From Streptomyces sp. TP-A0874 (GTDB lineage: Bacteria; Actinomycetota; Actinomycetes; Streptomycetales; Streptomycetaceae): 64,000 bases of DNA. The notes beneath the pieces were generated by a model that saw nothing but the letters and a program-made list of their open reading frames with translations, was not told where the DNA came from and ran no database searches. Position 1 is the first letter of the stretch, and each line of letters begins with the position of its first letter. Both the position numbers and the translations under genes were made by a program. The stretch is taken from contig NZ_BBZK01000005.1 in the NCBI RefSeq assembly GCF_001748085.1, positions 124,001 to 188,000 on the forward strand, read 5' to 3'. Below, in pieces: positions 34,051 to 43,750 of this stretch.

Positions 34051-36918
34051 TCAGTCGGCTGGTCCGCTCTTCCCCGCGGCGCTCTTCTTGGTGGTGGTCT
34101 TCTTCGCGGTGGTCTTCTTCGCCGCCGCCTTGGTGGCGGTCTTCTTGGCCGCCGTCTTGGTGGCGGTCTTCTTGGCCGCCGTCTTCTTCGCCGCCGTCTT
34201 CTTGGTGGCCGTCTTCTTCGCCGCGGTCTTCTTGGCGGTCTTCTTGGCAGGCCCCTTGGCCCGCTTCTCCGCGAGCAGCTCGTACCCGCGCTCCGGGGTG
34301 ATGGTCTCGACCTCGTCCTCCCGGCGCAGGGTGGCGTTGGTCTCCCCGTCGGTGACGTACGGGCCGAAACGGCCGTCCTTGACGACCACCGGACGTTCGC
34401 TGACCGGGTCGACGCCCAGTTCCTTGAGCGGCGGCTTGGCTGCCGCCCGCCCCCGCTGCTTCGGTTTGGCGTAGATCGCCAGCGCCTCGTCCAGGGTGAG
34501 GGTGAAGAGCTGCTCCTCCGACTCGAGCGAGCGGGAGTCGGTGCCCTTCTTCAGATACGGCCCGTACCGGCCGTTCTGTGCGGTGATCTCGGTGCCGGAC
34601 TCCGGGTCGACGCCGACCACCCGCGGCAGCGAGAGCAGCCGGAGCGCGTCCTCCAGGGTCACGGTGTCCAGCGACATCGACTTCAGCAGCGAGGCGGTGC
34701 GCGGCTTGACGGCGTTCTTGCCGGTCTTCGGGGTGCCCTCCGGGAGCACCTCGGTGACGTACGGCCCGTACCGGCCGTCCTTGGCGACGATCGGCCGCCC
34801 GGTCTCGGGGTCGGTGCCCAGCTCGAAGTCGCCCGTCGGCTTGGCGAGCAGTTCCTTGGCGTACTCGACGGTCAGCTCGTCCGGGGGGAGGTCGTCGGGC
34901 ACGTCGGCGCGCTGCCCCGGCTCGTCCTCCTTGGGCGACGGCTTCTCGACGTACGGTCCGTAGCGGCCGACCCGGAGCACGATGCCCTCGCCGACCGGGA
35001 AGGACGACACCTCGCGGGCGTCGATGGCGCCCAGGTCGGTGACGAGTTCCTTGAGCCCGCCGAGGTGGTCGCCGTCGCCGTTGCCGGCCTCGGCCGCCGC
35101 TCCGGCCCGCCCGTTCTCCTCGGAGCCGAAGTAGAAGCGGCGCAGCCAGGGCACGGACTCCGCCTCGCCGGCGGCGATCCGGTCGAGGTCGCCCTCCATC
35201 TTGGCGGTGAAGTCGTAGTCCACGAGGCGCCCGAAGTGCTTCTCCAGCAGCCCGACGACCGCGAAGGAGAGGAAGGACGGCACCAGCGCGGTGCCCTTCT
35301 TGAAGACGTAGCGCCGGTCCAGGATGGTGCTGATGATCGAGGCGTAGGTCGACGGGCGGCCGATCTCCCGCTCTTCCAGCTCCTTGACCAGCGACGCCTC
35401 GGTGTAGCGGGCCGGGGGCTTGGTCGCATGACCGTCGACCGTGATCTCCTCGGCCGAGAGCGCGTCGCCCTCGCTGACCTGGGGGAGCCTGCGCTCCCGG
35501 TCGTCCAGCTCGGCGTTCGGGTCGTCGGCGCCTTCGACGTAAGCCTTCAGGAAGCCGTGGAAGGTGATCGTCTTGCCGGAGGCGGAGAACTCCGCGTCCC
35601 GGCCGTCGGCGGCACGCCCCCCGATCCGGACCGTGACCGACTGCCCGACCGCGTCCTTCATCTGGGAAGCGACCGTCCGCTTCCAGATCAGCTCGTAGAG
35701 CCGGAACTGGTCGCCGGTGAGGCCGGTCTCGGCCGGGGTGCGGAAGCGGTCCCCGGAGGGCCGGATCGCCTCGTGCGCCTCCTGGGCGTTCTTCACCTTG
35801 GCGGCGTACATCCGGGGCTTGTCCGGCAGGTAGTCGGCGCCGTAGAGCTGCGTGACCTGGGCGCGGGCCGCCTTGACCGCCGTCTCCGACAGGGTGGTCG
35901 AGTCGGTCCGCATGTAGGTGATGAAGCCGTTCTCGTACAGCTTCTGCGCCACCTGCATGGTGGCCTTGGCGCCGAAGCCCAGCTTCCGGGCGGCCTCCTG
36001 CTGCATGGTGGTGGTGCGGAACGGCGCGTACGGCGAGCGGCGGTACGGCTTGGCCTCCACCGAGCGCACCGAGAAGGCGGTGCCCTCCAGACCTGCGGCG
36101 AGCGCCCGGGCGGCCTCCTCGTCCAGGTGGAGGACGTTCGCACCCTCCTTGAGGACGCCGGTGGAACCGAAGTCCCGGCCCTGCGCCACCCGCCTGCCGT
36201 CTACGGCGCTCAGCCGGGCGCCGAAGGTCCCGGGGTCGGTCGCGTCACCGGCCCGGCCGGTGCCGAAGGTGCCGGTGAGGTCCCAGTACTCGGCCGACCG
36301 GAAGGCGATCCGCTCCCGCTCCCGCTCCACCACGAGCCGGGTGGCCACGGACTGCACCCGCCCGGCGGACAGCCCGCGGGAGACCTTCTTCCACAGCACC
36401 GGAGAGACCTCGTAGCCGTAGAGGCGGTCCAGGATCCGGCGCGTCTCCTGGGCGTCGACCAGGCGCTTGTTGAGTTCGCGGGGGTTGGCGACGGCCTCCC
36501 GGATCGCGGACTTGGTGATCTCGTGGAAGACCATCCGGCGGACCGGAACCTTCGGCTTCAGCACCTCCCGGAGGTGCCAGGCGATGGCCTCGCCCTCGCG
36601 GTCCTCATCGGTGGCGAGGAAGAGTTCGTCGGACTCGGCGAGCAGCTCCCTGAGTTTCCTGACCTGGCTCTTCTTGTCGCTGTTGACGACGTAGATCGGC
36701 TGGAAGTCGTGTTCGACGTCGACGCCCAGCCGGCGCACCTCACCGGTGTACTTGTCGGGCACCTCCGCCGCTCCGCTGGGCAGGTCGCGGATGTGCCCGA
36801 CGCTGGCCTCGACCACATAGCCGGAGCCGAGGTAACCCTTGATCGTCTTCGCCTTGGCAGGCGACTCGACGATGACGAGTCGGCGTTCGCCCTTCGCGGG
36901 CTCGCTGGTCGGGGACAA
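34051..36918 (-). CDS. topA: DNA topoisomerase I with Lys/Ala-rich tail
   Basis: Type IA topoisomerase (955 aa) that relaxes negative supercoils. The Toprim domain reads RRLVIVESPAKAKTIKGYLG with DEDREGEA. The catalytic tyrosine is in GFITYMRTDSTTLS. Several repeated GRYGPYV/KDGRFGPYV zinc-ribbon-like C-terminal modules follow. The last 70 residues are a Lys/Ala/Thr repeat tail typical of actinobacterial TopA, which promotes processive DNA binding. I prefer the TTG start at 36918 (LSPTSEPAKGERR), preceded by GGAGAG, because the family begins there; a GTG at 36978 would add 20 unsupported residues. Confidence 0.96.
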   Translation of the reverse strand: MSPTSEPAKGERRLVIVESPAKAKTIKGYLGSGYVVEASVGHIRDLPSGAAEVPDKYTGEVRRLGVDVEHDFQPIYVVNSDKKSQVRKLRELLAESDELFLATDEDREGEAIAWHLREVLKPKVPVRRMVFHEITKSAIREAVANPRELNKRLVDAQETRRILDRLYGYEVSPVLWKKVSRGLSAGRVQSVATRLVVERERERIAFRSAEYWDLTGTFGTGRAGDATDPGTFGARLSAVDGRRVAQGRDFGSTGVLKEGANVLHLDEEAARALAAGLEGTAFSVRSVEAKPYRRSPYAPFRTTTMQQEAARKLGFGAKATMQVAQKLYENGFITYMRTDSTTLSETAVKAARAQVTQLYGADYLPDKPRMYAAKVKNAQEAHEAIRPSGDRFRTPAETGLTGDQFRLYELIWKRTVASQMKDAVGQSVTVRIGGRAADGRDAEFSASGKTITFHGFLKAYVEGADDPNAELDDRERRLPQVSEGDALSAEEITVDGHATKPPARYTEASLVKELEEREIGRPSTYASIISTILDRRYVFKKGTALVPSFLSFAVVGLLEKHFGRLVDYDFTAKMEGDLDRIAAGEAESVPWLRRFYFGSEENGRAGAAAEAGNGDGDHLGGLKELVTDLGAIDAREVSSFPVGEGIVLRVGRYGPYVEKPSPKEDEPGQRADVPDDLPPDELTVEYAKELLAKPTGDFELGTDPETGRPIVAKDGRYGPYVTEVLPEGTPKTGKNAVKPRTASLLKSMSLDTVTLEDALRLLSLPRVVGVDPESGTEITAQNGRYGPYLKKGTDSRSLESEEQLFTLTLDEALAIYAKPKQRGRAAAKPPLKELGVDPVSERPVVVKDGRFGPYVTDGETNATLRREDEVETITPERGYELLAEKRAKGPAKKTAKKTAAKKTATKKTAAKKTAAKKTATKTAAKKTATKAAAKKTTAKKTTTKKSAAGKSGPAD

Positions 36919-37267
36919 CTTCGCTCTTCTCTCCGGATCGGCTCTCAGTGGATAGGCATCGCCACTCGTAACGGGCACGGTGTGACGCTGCGGAGTGTGA
37001 CGGTACCTCCCGGCCCCATGTCAAACGGGAAAAGTCCGCAACGCCACTCGAACGGTAACCCGACAAGCATGTCGCCCGCGCTCGGACAGCCGGGGATCCC
37101 CGCATCCTGCCATCCCGCGCCGGGCACCGGGCGGGGCCGGGGTCCGGCGTCCGGTCGCCCCCCGGTCTTGCAACCAGCGGTGGCACCACTGGCAGGATGG
37201 CGGGCGGTGACCGCGCTGGTTCACCAGTCCCGCACAACCGTCCAGAACACATCGGGGGGCCCAGCCC
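36919..37267. promoter_or_regulatory. Divergent region between topA and the TM2 gene
   Basis: 349 bp separating divergent genes. It must hold the topA promoter and the promoter of the TM2 gene. No strong palindrome or consensus promoter was noticed. Confidence 0.4.
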
Positions 37268-37702
37268 ATGTCCAATTCGAACCCTTACGGCGCACCGCAG
37301 GACCCGAACGGCGGCTACGGCTACCCGCAGGACGGCCAGCAGTCCTACGGCCAGCCCGGCTACGGCGCCCACCAGCAGGCGGGGTACGGCTACCCGCAGG
37401 GCGGCTACGGCTACGCGCAGCAGCAGCCGCTCGGCGGGGCGTACACGGGCGACCCGAACGCGCCCTACGGCTACGACCCCTACGGTCGGCCGTACTCCGA
37501 GAAGTCGAAGATCGTCGCCGGTGTGCTGCAGCTCTTCCTCGGCGGGCTGGGCGTGGGGCGTTTCTACACCGGACACATCGGCATGGGCGTGGCCCAGCTG
37601 CTCACCTGCGGCGGCTGCGGCATCTGGTCGCTGGTCGACGGCATCATGCTGCTCGCCGGCAGCGGCGCCACCGACTCCGAAGGTCGCCCGCTCCGTGGCT
37701 GA
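37268..37702 (+). CDS. TM2 domain protein with Gly/Tyr-rich N-terminus
   Basis: Small membrane protein (144 aa). The N-terminal 75 residues are a Pro/Gly/Tyr/Gln-rich low-complexity region with repeated YGYPQ-like units. The C-terminal TM2 domain has two hydrophobic helices and the typical PYSEKSKIVAGVLQLFLGGL and GRFYTGHIGMGVAQLL segments. Its function is not known. It overlaps the DUF2752 gene downstream by 8 bp. A second TM2 gene lies at 38400. Confidence 0.9.
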   Translation: MSNSNPYGAPQDPNGGYGYPQDGQQSYGQPGYGAHQQAGYGYPQGGYGYAQQQPLGGAYTGDPNAPYGYDPYGRPYSEKSKIVAGVLQLFLGGLGVGRFYTGHIGMGVAQLLTCGGCGIWSLVDGIMLLAGSGATDSEGRPLRG

Positions 37703-38108
37703 CACCACGGCGGTCCGACGCCGGGCCACCGGGCATCCGGCCGCGGCACCCCTCGCGGTGCTCGCGGCCGGGATCGCCGCCGCCGTCTACCTCTACGGCA
37801 CCAACCCGCACGAGTCCGGACACTGGCTGCCCCGGTGCCCCTTCAACTGGGCCACCGGCCTGCTCTGCCCGGCCTGCGGCGGCACCCGCATGGCGTACGA
37901 CCTGATGCACGGCGACTTCGCCGCGGCGCTCCGCGACAACGCCGCACTGCTGCTCCTCGGTGTTCCGCTCGGGGCCTACCTGGGCTTCCGCTGGCTGTTC
38001 GAGGGGGTGCGCCGGCGGCGCTACCGGCCCTCCTTCGGCCGCCTCGGCACCGCCGCGGTACTGGCGACCGCCGTCTGCTGGACGCTGGCCCGCAACCTCG
38101 TGGGCTGA
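37695..38108 (+). CDS. DUF2752 membrane protein
   Basis: Membrane protein (137 aa) from GTG at 37695 with three hydrophobic helices and the family motif LLCPACGGTRMAYDLMHGDF, whose CPxCGxTR cysteine motif defines DUF2752. It overlaps the TM2 gene and so is co-translated with it. The two families co-occur often in actinobacteria, but no role is established. The conserved cysteines might bind metal. Confidence 0.88.
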   Translation: MADTTAVRRRATGHPAAAPLAVLAAGIAAAVYLYGTNPHESGHWLPRCPFNWATGLLCPACGGTRMAYDLMHGDFAAALRDNAALLLLGVPLGAYLGFRWLFEGVRRRRYRPSFGRLGTAAVLATAVCWTLARNLVG

Positions 38109-38268
38109 CGCTCGCTCAGTCTCTTCGGCGGCCCGGCACCCCGGACGGGCGCGGCCCGGAACCATCCCGTCCCACGGCCTCCTCCGGTGCGCCATTCACA
38201 CAGTCACCGGCACCGAGCCACCCGGCGGTTGAGGTGCGAGAACCATCCGCGGCACACCGAAACCTCCC

Positions 38269-38296
38269 GGAATCGTCACCATATGGTGACGATTCC
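38269..38296. promoter_or_regulatory. 28 bp perfect palindrome upstream of second TM2 gene
   Basis: 38269-38282 and 38283-38296 are perfect reverse complements centred on CCATATGG, about 104 bp before the GTG of the TM2 gene. The local sequence is more AT-rich than its surroundings. It looks like an operator for a homodimeric repressor. Confidence 0.6.
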
Positions 38297-38399
38297 CCTC
38301 CGGGATCGCGGTGGACAACCCATCCATGGCAGCTTGTTCCTCGCCGGCGTCGTCCCCTTGTTCGACCGGCGTCAGTCACACCGCTCAGGAGGAACACCC

Positions 38400-38675
38400 G
38401 TGTCGTACCCTGCTCCGCCCCCGATGGGGAACCCCGGCCAGCCGGTCGCCCCGAACGGCCAGCCCTACTCCGAGAAGTCCAAGATCGTGGCTGGTCTGCT
38501 CCAGCTCTTCTTCGGCGGCCTGGGGATCGGGCGTTTCTACACCGGGCACATCGGCATGGGCATAGCCCAGCTCCTGACCTGCGGCGGCCTCGGTCTCTGG
38601 GCGCTGATCGACGCCATCATCTTCTTCATCAGCAACGACCGGACCGACAGCGACGGTCGCGTACTGCGCGGCTGA
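38400..38675 (+). CDS. TM2 domain protein, short form
   Basis: Small TM2 protein (91 aa) from GTG at 38400, with an excellent AGGAGGA ribosome site at 38387-38393. A short Pro/Gly/Asn-rich N-terminus precedes the domain. The TM2 part (PYSEKSKIVAGLLQLFFGGL, GRFYTGHIGMGIAQLL) is nearly the same as in the protein encoded at 37268, indicating duplication. It has its own upstream palindrome and a terminator after it, so it is an independent transcript. Confidence 0.9.
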   Translation: MSYPAPPPMGNPGQPVAPNGQPYSEKSKIVAGLLQLFFGGLGIGRFYTGHIGMGIAQLLTCGGLGLWALIDAIIFFISNDRTDSDGRVLRG

Positions 38676-38697
38676 GACGCATCGGCCGGTAGCCGGC

Positions 38698-38744
38698 ACG
38701 GTCGCGGCCCGTCGACGGGGGTTCCGTCGACGGGCCGCGACCGT
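38698..38744. terminator. Bidirectional terminator between convergent genes
   Basis: A perfect 21 bp stem (38698-38718 with 38724-38744) and a 5 nt loop GGGTT, between the plus-strand TM2 gene and the minus-strand methyltransferase gene. It should end both transcripts. Confidence 0.88.
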
Positions 38745-38808
38745 CGGTCGTACCCCGGGACTTCGGGCAGGGCCGACGGGCTGACGCCCGCGTACTCGCC
38801 TCCCCCGC

Positions 38809-40380
38809 TCAGCCCTCCACCGGCTCCAGGAATCCCTGGCCCACCAGCATCCGGATGGACTCGGGCATCCGGTCCCGCAGCACCACCGGGTCCTCGCCCA
38901 GCAGTTGGGCGATGGCGTCGAGGATGCGCCCGGCCGAGAGAGTTCCGTCGCAGACGCCGGCGAACCCGGCGCCCACCGTGTCCACCCGGGCCGCCCGGCG
39001 CATGCCGAACTCCTGACGGAGCACCACGTGCTCCGGATCCTCCGCTCCCGGCGGTCCCACCTGCTCCTGCAGCACCCCGTCCGCCAGCTTGAGCGTGGTG
39101 GTGAGCAACTCCGCGTCGTCCGTCCGGCGGAGGAAGTCCTGCCGGGCGAAGTGCTCCCGCACCGCCTCCCCCAACGGCTGCTGCACCGGATGCGGCCATT
39201 CATCCACCGTGACGGAAGGCGACTCGGAGCCCGACCTGCGCAGCGTGATCCAGCCGAACCCGACGGCCTTGGTCCCGCGGCGCTCGAACTCCTCCAGCCA
39301 GGCGTCGTAGCGGGCGGCGTACCGCTCCCGGCCGGCCCGGTGGTCGCCGGCGTCCCGCAGCCACAGCTCCGCGTACTCGGTGACGTCCTGTACGTCCCGT
39401 TGGACGATCCAGGCGTCGCAGCCGCTCGGCACCCAGGCCGCGAGCCGTTCGCGCCAGTCGGCGGAACCGGTGTGCTCCCAGTTGGCGAGCAGCTGGCAGT
39501 AGCCGCCGTCGGTGAGGTGCTCGGCCGACCGCTCGACCAGCGTTCGGCACAGTTCGTCGCCGGCCATCCCACCGTCCCGGTAGGTCAGCCGGGCGCCCGG
39601 GGAGATGACGAACGGCGGGTTGGAGACGATCAGGTCGAACCGTTCGGACTGCACCGGCTCGAAGAGGGAGCCCTGCCGGAACTCCGCCTCGCCGGCGCCG
39701 GACAGAGCCAGCGTCAGCCGGGCGAACGCCAGCGCGCGCGGGTTGACGTCGGTGGCCGTCACCCGCCGGGCGTGACCGACCGCGTGCAGCGCCTGGATAC
39801 CGGAGCCGGTGCCCAGGTCGAGCGCCCGGGCGACGGGTGTCCGCACGGTGATGCCGGCCAGGGTCGTGGAGGCTCCCCCGACGCCCAGCACCAGGCCCGC
39901 GTCGTCCTCGCCGCCCGCCCGCGGCCTGGCCCCCGCGGTCCCCGGCGGGCCGCCGTCCTGCTGGTCGGCGGGGACGGGCACACCGCCGGCTCCGCCCACC
40001 GCGCAGCCCAGGTCGGAGACGATCCACCAGTCCTGCCCCTCCGGCCCGCCGTAGGGGCGTACGTCGACACCGGACCGCACCTCCTCGCCGTCCCGGAGCA
40101 GCCAGCCGTCCGCGAGGCACTCCTCGACGGGCAGCGCCCGGAGCGCCTGCCGGTAGGGCACCGGGTGCTGGAGCAGGAAGAGTCTGGCCAGGGCCTCCAG
40201 CGGCGAACCGCCGCGGGTGGCCCGGAGCGCGGGGACCGTCTCGTTCCGGGCGAGGGCGGTGTAGGCGGGCGCGCCGAGCAGTTCGAGCAGCCCGTCGGCG
40301 GTGAAGCCTGCGGTGAGCAGGGCCTCGCGCAGCCGGGACGTGCGGTCGGCGTCGGGAGTGGGGAGGCGGTGCGTAGTCAC
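38809..40380 (-). CDS. Methyltransferase with NPPF motif (N6-adenine/glutamine MTase-like)
   Basis: SAM-dependent methyltransferase (523 aa). The SAM-binding motif is RALDLGTGSGIQALHA near residue 195, followed by an acidic loop in TATDVNP and the catalytic VSNPPFVISPG motif near residue 255, as in enzymes methylating amino groups (HemK/RsmC-like and N6-adenine types). The N-terminal 170 residues and C-terminal 150 residues are extra domains also found in actinobacterial homologues. I start at GTG 40380 (VTTHRLPTP). Target unknown. Confidence 0.85.
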   Translation of the reverse strand: MTTHRLPTPDADRTSRLREALLTAGFTADGLLELLGAPAYTALARNETVPALRATRGGSPLEALARLFLLQHPVPYRQALRALPVEECLADGWLLRDGEEVRSGVDVRPYGGPEGQDWWIVSDLGCAVGGAGGVPVPADQQDGGPPGTAGARPRAGGEDDAGLVLGVGGASTTLAGITVRTPVARALDLGTGSGIQALHAVGHARRVTATDVNPRALAFARLTLALSGAGEAEFRQGSLFEPVQSERFDLIVSNPPFVISPGARLTYRDGGMAGDELCRTLVERSAEHLTDGGYCQLLANWEHTGSADWRERLAAWVPSGCDAWIVQRDVQDVTEYAELWLRDAGDHRAGRERYAARYDAWLEEFERRGTKAVGFGWITLRRSGSESPSVTVDEWPHPVQQPLGEAVREHFARQDFLRRTDDAELLTTTLKLADGVLQEQVGPPGAEDPEHVVLRQEFGMRRAARVDTVGAGFAGVCDGTLSAGRILDAIAQLLGEDPVVLRDRMPESIRMLVGQGFLEPVEG

Positions 40381-40484
40381 CTGGCCATTGTCGGGGCTCC
40401 CGGCCCGCCGGTCGACGGCTCGACACCACCCGGGCGGCGACCGCTGGTCCGGCGCGGGGGCCGGAGGGGCCGCCGCGCCGGACC

Positions 40485-41051
40485 TCACTTATCGCCGTTC
40501 GGCTTCAGTTCGCCCCCCGGCCGCTGGCAGCCGGCCTGCTGCCCCATCGCGGCGCCGAGGTCGCCGGACTGGAACTTCTGGATCGCCTTGCCGCCGAGCC
40601 GGTTGATCTCGTCGAGCTGTTCGACGATTCCGCTCAGCCCCTCGGCGAACTTCCCCTGGTCCATGGTGTCGAGCCGGTCGACGGACTTCTTCAGGTCGCT
40701 GTAGGCCCGGGAGGTGCCCTTCAGCTCCTTCACCGCCTCCTGCTGCGTCTTGGCGCCGCCCTCGACCGGCGGCGGGCCGGCCTTCTCCACGCTGGCGGAC
40801 ATCGCGGCGTACGCCTTGGAGATCTTGTCGAAGGCGGCGGAGTCGGCCTTCTTGATGTCCTCGGGCTTGCCGTCGGCCGCGGTCGAGGTGATCGACTGGT
40901 TCGCCTGGCTGATCTTCTTCAGCTGGGGCCCCAGCTGGTCGCAGATCCGCTTGGCGTACTCGTCGACCTTCTGGTTCCCCTCGGCGCAGCCGGACAGCAC
41001 GAGCATCAGCACCGCACCGCCGGAGAGTGCGGCCGCAAGCTTGTTGTTCAC
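40485..41051 (-). CDS. Small secreted lipoprotein
   Basis: Lipoprotein of 188 aa with a signal peptide MNNKLAAALSGGAVLMLVLS ending at a lipobox cysteine (LSGC). The mature part is rich in Lys, Ala and Glu and predicted helical (KKSVDRLDTMDQGKF). The GTG at 41051 is chosen because AAGGGA sits 8 nt upstream; an ATG at 41069 is possible but poorly placed. No known domain. It lies between the methyltransferase gene and hppA, all on the minus strand. Confidence 0.85.
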   Translation of the reverse strand: MNNKLAAALSGGAVLMLVLSGCAEGNQKVDEYAKRICDQLGPQLKKISQANQSITSTAADGKPEDIKKADSAAFDKISKAYAAMSASVEKAGPPPVEGGAKTQQEAVKELKGTSRAYSDLKKSVDRLDTMDQGKFAEGLSGIVEQLDEINRLGGKAIQKFQSGDLGAAMGQQAGCQRPGGELKPNGDK

Positions 41052-41356
41052 CGGATCGGTCCCTTCCATGCTCTCGGCCCCGGAACATACACGCCAGAAG
41101 AGCGGGGACCACGAGCCGGCCACGACGAACAGTCGGGTTTCTCACACTCGGCCCAAGGGTGGACGGTGCCCGGAACGTCGGACGGGCGGCGCGCCGCAGC
41201 ACGCCGCCCGTCCGACCGATCCGGCGGCCCGCCCGCCCCGCGCCGCGGCAGACAGCGTCCGCCCGTGCGGGAGCGGTGCCAGGTGGGGGTTCCCGGCCGG
41301 AGCGGCCGCGCACCGCACCTGACGCCGGGTACCGATCCACCGGGGGTAGGCAGCCG
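41052..41356. other. Intergenic region downstream of hppA
   Basis: 305 bp with the hppA terminator at 41177-41216 and presumably the lipoprotein promoter. Nothing else was recognised. Confidence 0.4.
41177..41216 (-). terminator. Terminator hairpin downstream of hppA
   Basis: A perfect 15 bp GC-rich stem (41177-41191 with 41202-41216) with a 10 nt loop, 140 bp after the hppA stop. No T-run. Confidence 0.75.
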
Positions 41357-43750
41357 TCAGGAGACGGGCGCCGCGTCGGCCGACTCCTTCGCCGGTGCCG
41401 TGCCGACCTCCTCGCCGACCGCGATGCCCCGGCGCTTGGAGAGGTAGACCGCCGCGATGATGACCACGATGGCGAAGGTCGCCACCACGGCCCGGACGGC
41501 CGGGCTGGCGTCCGCTCCGTAGCTGAACCGCACGACCGCGGGAGCGATCAGCAGGGCCACCAGGTTCATGACCTTCAGCAGCGGGTTGATGGCGGGGCCC
41601 GCGGTGTCCTTGAACGGGTCGCCCACGGTGTCACCGATGACCGTGGCGGCGTGTGCCTCGCTCCCCTTGCCGCCGTGGTGGCCGTCCTCGACCATCTTCT
41701 TGGCGTTGTCCCAGGCGCCACCGGAGTTGGCGAGGAACACCGCCATCAGGGTGCCGGTGCCGATCGCGCCCGCGAGGTACGCTCCGAGCGCGCCGACCCC
41801 GAGGGTGAAACCGACCGCGATCGGGGCCATGACGGCCAGCAGACCGGGCGTGGCCAGTTCGCGCAGCGCGTCCTTGGTGCAGATGTCCACCACCCGGCCG
41901 TACTCCGGCTTCTCGGTGTAGTCCATGATCCCGGGACGCTCCCGGAACTGCCGGCGGACCTCGTAGACGACCGCCCCGGCGGACCGCGAGACCGCATTGA
42001 TCGCCAACCCGGAGAAGAGGAAGACGACGGCCGCTCCCAGGACCAGGCCGACCAGGTTGTTCGGCTGCGAGATGTCCAGGCTCAGCCCCAGCTCACTGCC
42101 CATCGCCCCCACATCGGTGACCGCCGTAGCGATCGCGTCCCGGTAGGAGCCGAAGAGCGCCGCCGCGGCGAGCACCGCGGTGGCGATGGCGATGCCCTTG
42201 GTGATGGCCTTGGTGGTGTTGCCGACGGCGTCCAGGTCGGTGAGCACCTGGGCGCCCGCGCCCTCGACGTCGCCCGACATCTCCGCGATGCCCTGGGCGT
42301 TGTCGGAGACCGGACCGAAGGTGTCCATGGCGACGATCACACCGACCGTGGTGAGCAGGCCGGTGCCGGCCAGGGCGACCGCGAACAGCGCCAGCATGAT
42401 GGACGCCCCGCCGAGCAGGAAGGCGCCGTAGACGCTCAGGCCGATGAGCACCGCCGAGTAGACCGCGGATTCCAGCCCCAGCGAGACTCCGGCGAGTACC
42501 ACGGTCGCCGGGCCGGTCAGCGAGGACTTCCCGACGTCCTGCACCGGCCGCCGACTGGTCTCGGTGAAGTATCCGGTGAGTTGCTGGATGAGTGCGGCGA
42601 GCACGATGCCGATCGCCACCGCGAGCAGGGCGAGCACCCGGGGGTCGCCTTCGTGGCCCAGGATGGCGGCGTCCGTCACACCCGCCAACTCGGCGTAGGT
42701 GGAGGGCAGATAGGTGTACACCGCCACCGCGACCAGTACCAGCGAGATGACCGCGGAGATGAAGAAGCCCCGGTTGATGGCGGTCATCCCGCCGCGGTCG
42801 GAGGCGCGCGGGGCCACCGCGAAGATGCCGATCATGGCCGTGACCACGCCGATGGCGGGGACCAGCAGCGGGAAGGCGAGGCCGGAGTCGCCGAAGGCGA
42901 CCTTGCCCAGGATCAGCGCGGCGACCAGGGTCACGGCGTAGGACTCGAACAGGTCGGCCGCCATTCCGGCGCAGTCGCCGACGTTGTCGCCCACGTTGTC
43001 CGCGATGGTGGCGGCGTTTCGCGGGTCGTCCTCCGGGATGCCCTGCTCGACCTTGCCGACCAGGTCGGCGCCGACGTCCGCCGCCTTGGTGAAGATGCCG
43101 CCGCCCACCCGCATGAACATCGCGATCAGGGCGGCACCGAGCCCGAAGCCCTCAAGCACCTTCGGGGCGTCCGCCGCGTAGACCAGCACGACGCAGGAGG
43201 CCCCGAGGAGGCCCAGCCCCACGGTGAACATGCCGACCACACCGCCGGTGCGGAATGCGATCTTCATGGCCTTGTGGGAGACGGCGGTGAGGTCCTTGGC
43301 CGGCGCGCCGCCGACCGCGGTCGCCTCCCGGGCCGCGGCGGCCACCCGCACATTGCTCCGCACCGCCAGCCACATTCCGATGTATCCGGTGGCCGCGGAG
43401 AAGAGCGCGCCGATCAGGAAGAAGATCGAACGTCCGGCACGCTGTGTCCAGTCATCCGCGGGCAACAGCATCAGCAGGAAGAACACCACGACGGCGAATA
43501 CGCCGAGGGTGCGCAACTGGCGTGCGAGATAGGCGTTAGCGCCCTCCTGCACGGCAGCGGCGATCTTCTTCATGCTGTCGGTTCCCTCGCCGTTGGCGAG
43601 TACCTGCCGCACCAGGACCACGGCGACGGCCAGTGCCGCGAGCGCCACCACCGCGATAACCGACACGATCATTCTGTTGTCGTGGGTCAGCGTGGCGGCC
43701 GCGAGCGTTGGAAAAGGGTCCGGCGTGAGTGGGGGAAGGGGCCCCGCCAT
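41357..43750 (-). CDS. hppA: Membrane-bound proton-translocating pyrophosphatase
   Basis: Integral membrane H+-PPase (797 aa, about 16 helices) that couples PPi hydrolysis to proton pumping. The active-site loop DVGADLVGKVE and the acidic NVGDNVGDCAGMAADLFESY motif are present. GNTTKAITKG has Lys and Thr at the positions that separate K+-independent from K+-dependent enzymes, which supports the K+-independent class. The start is ATG 43750 with a perfect AAGGAGG site. It is a single-gene transcript with its own terminator. Confidence 0.96.
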   Translation of the reverse strand: MAGPLPPLTPDPFPTLAAATLTHDNRMIVSVIAVVALAALAVAVVLVRQVLANGEGTDSMKKIAAAVQEGANAYLARQLRTLGVFAVVVFFLLMLLPADDWTQRAGRSIFFLIGALFSAATGYIGMWLAVRSNVRVAAAAREATAVGGAPAKDLTAVSHKAMKIAFRTGGVVGMFTVGLGLLGASCVVLVYAADAPKVLEGFGLGAALIAMFMRVGGGIFTKAADVGADLVGKVEQGIPEDDPRNAATIADNVGDNVGDCAGMAADLFESYAVTLVAALILGKVAFGDSGLAFPLLVPAIGVVTAMIGIFAVAPRASDRGGMTAINRGFFISAVISLVLVAVAVYTYLPSTYAELAGVTDAAILGHEGDPRVLALLAVAIGIVLAALIQQLTGYFTETSRRPVQDVGKSSLTGPATVVLAGVSLGLESAVYSAVLIGLSVYGAFLLGGASIMLALFAVALAGTGLLTTVGVIVAMDTFGPVSDNAQGIAEMSGDVEGAGAQVLTDLDAVGNTTKAITKGIAIATAVLAAAALFGSYRDAIATAVTDVGAMGSELGLSLDISQPNNLVGLVLGAAVVFLFSGLAINAVSRSAGAVVYEVRRQFRERPGIMDYTEKPEYGRVVDICTKDALRELATPGLLAVMAPIAVGFTLGVGALGAYLAGAIGTGTLMAVFLANSGGAWDNAKKMVEDGHHGGKGSEAHAATVIGDTVGDPFKDTAGPAINPLLKVMNLVALLIAPAVVRFSYGADASPAVRAVVATFAIVVIIAAVYLSKRRGIAVGEEVGTAPAKESADAAPVS

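Noticed and set aside
37397..38675. TM2 duplication as a mobile element
   Set aside because: No transposase or terminal repeats; only the coding domains are similar.
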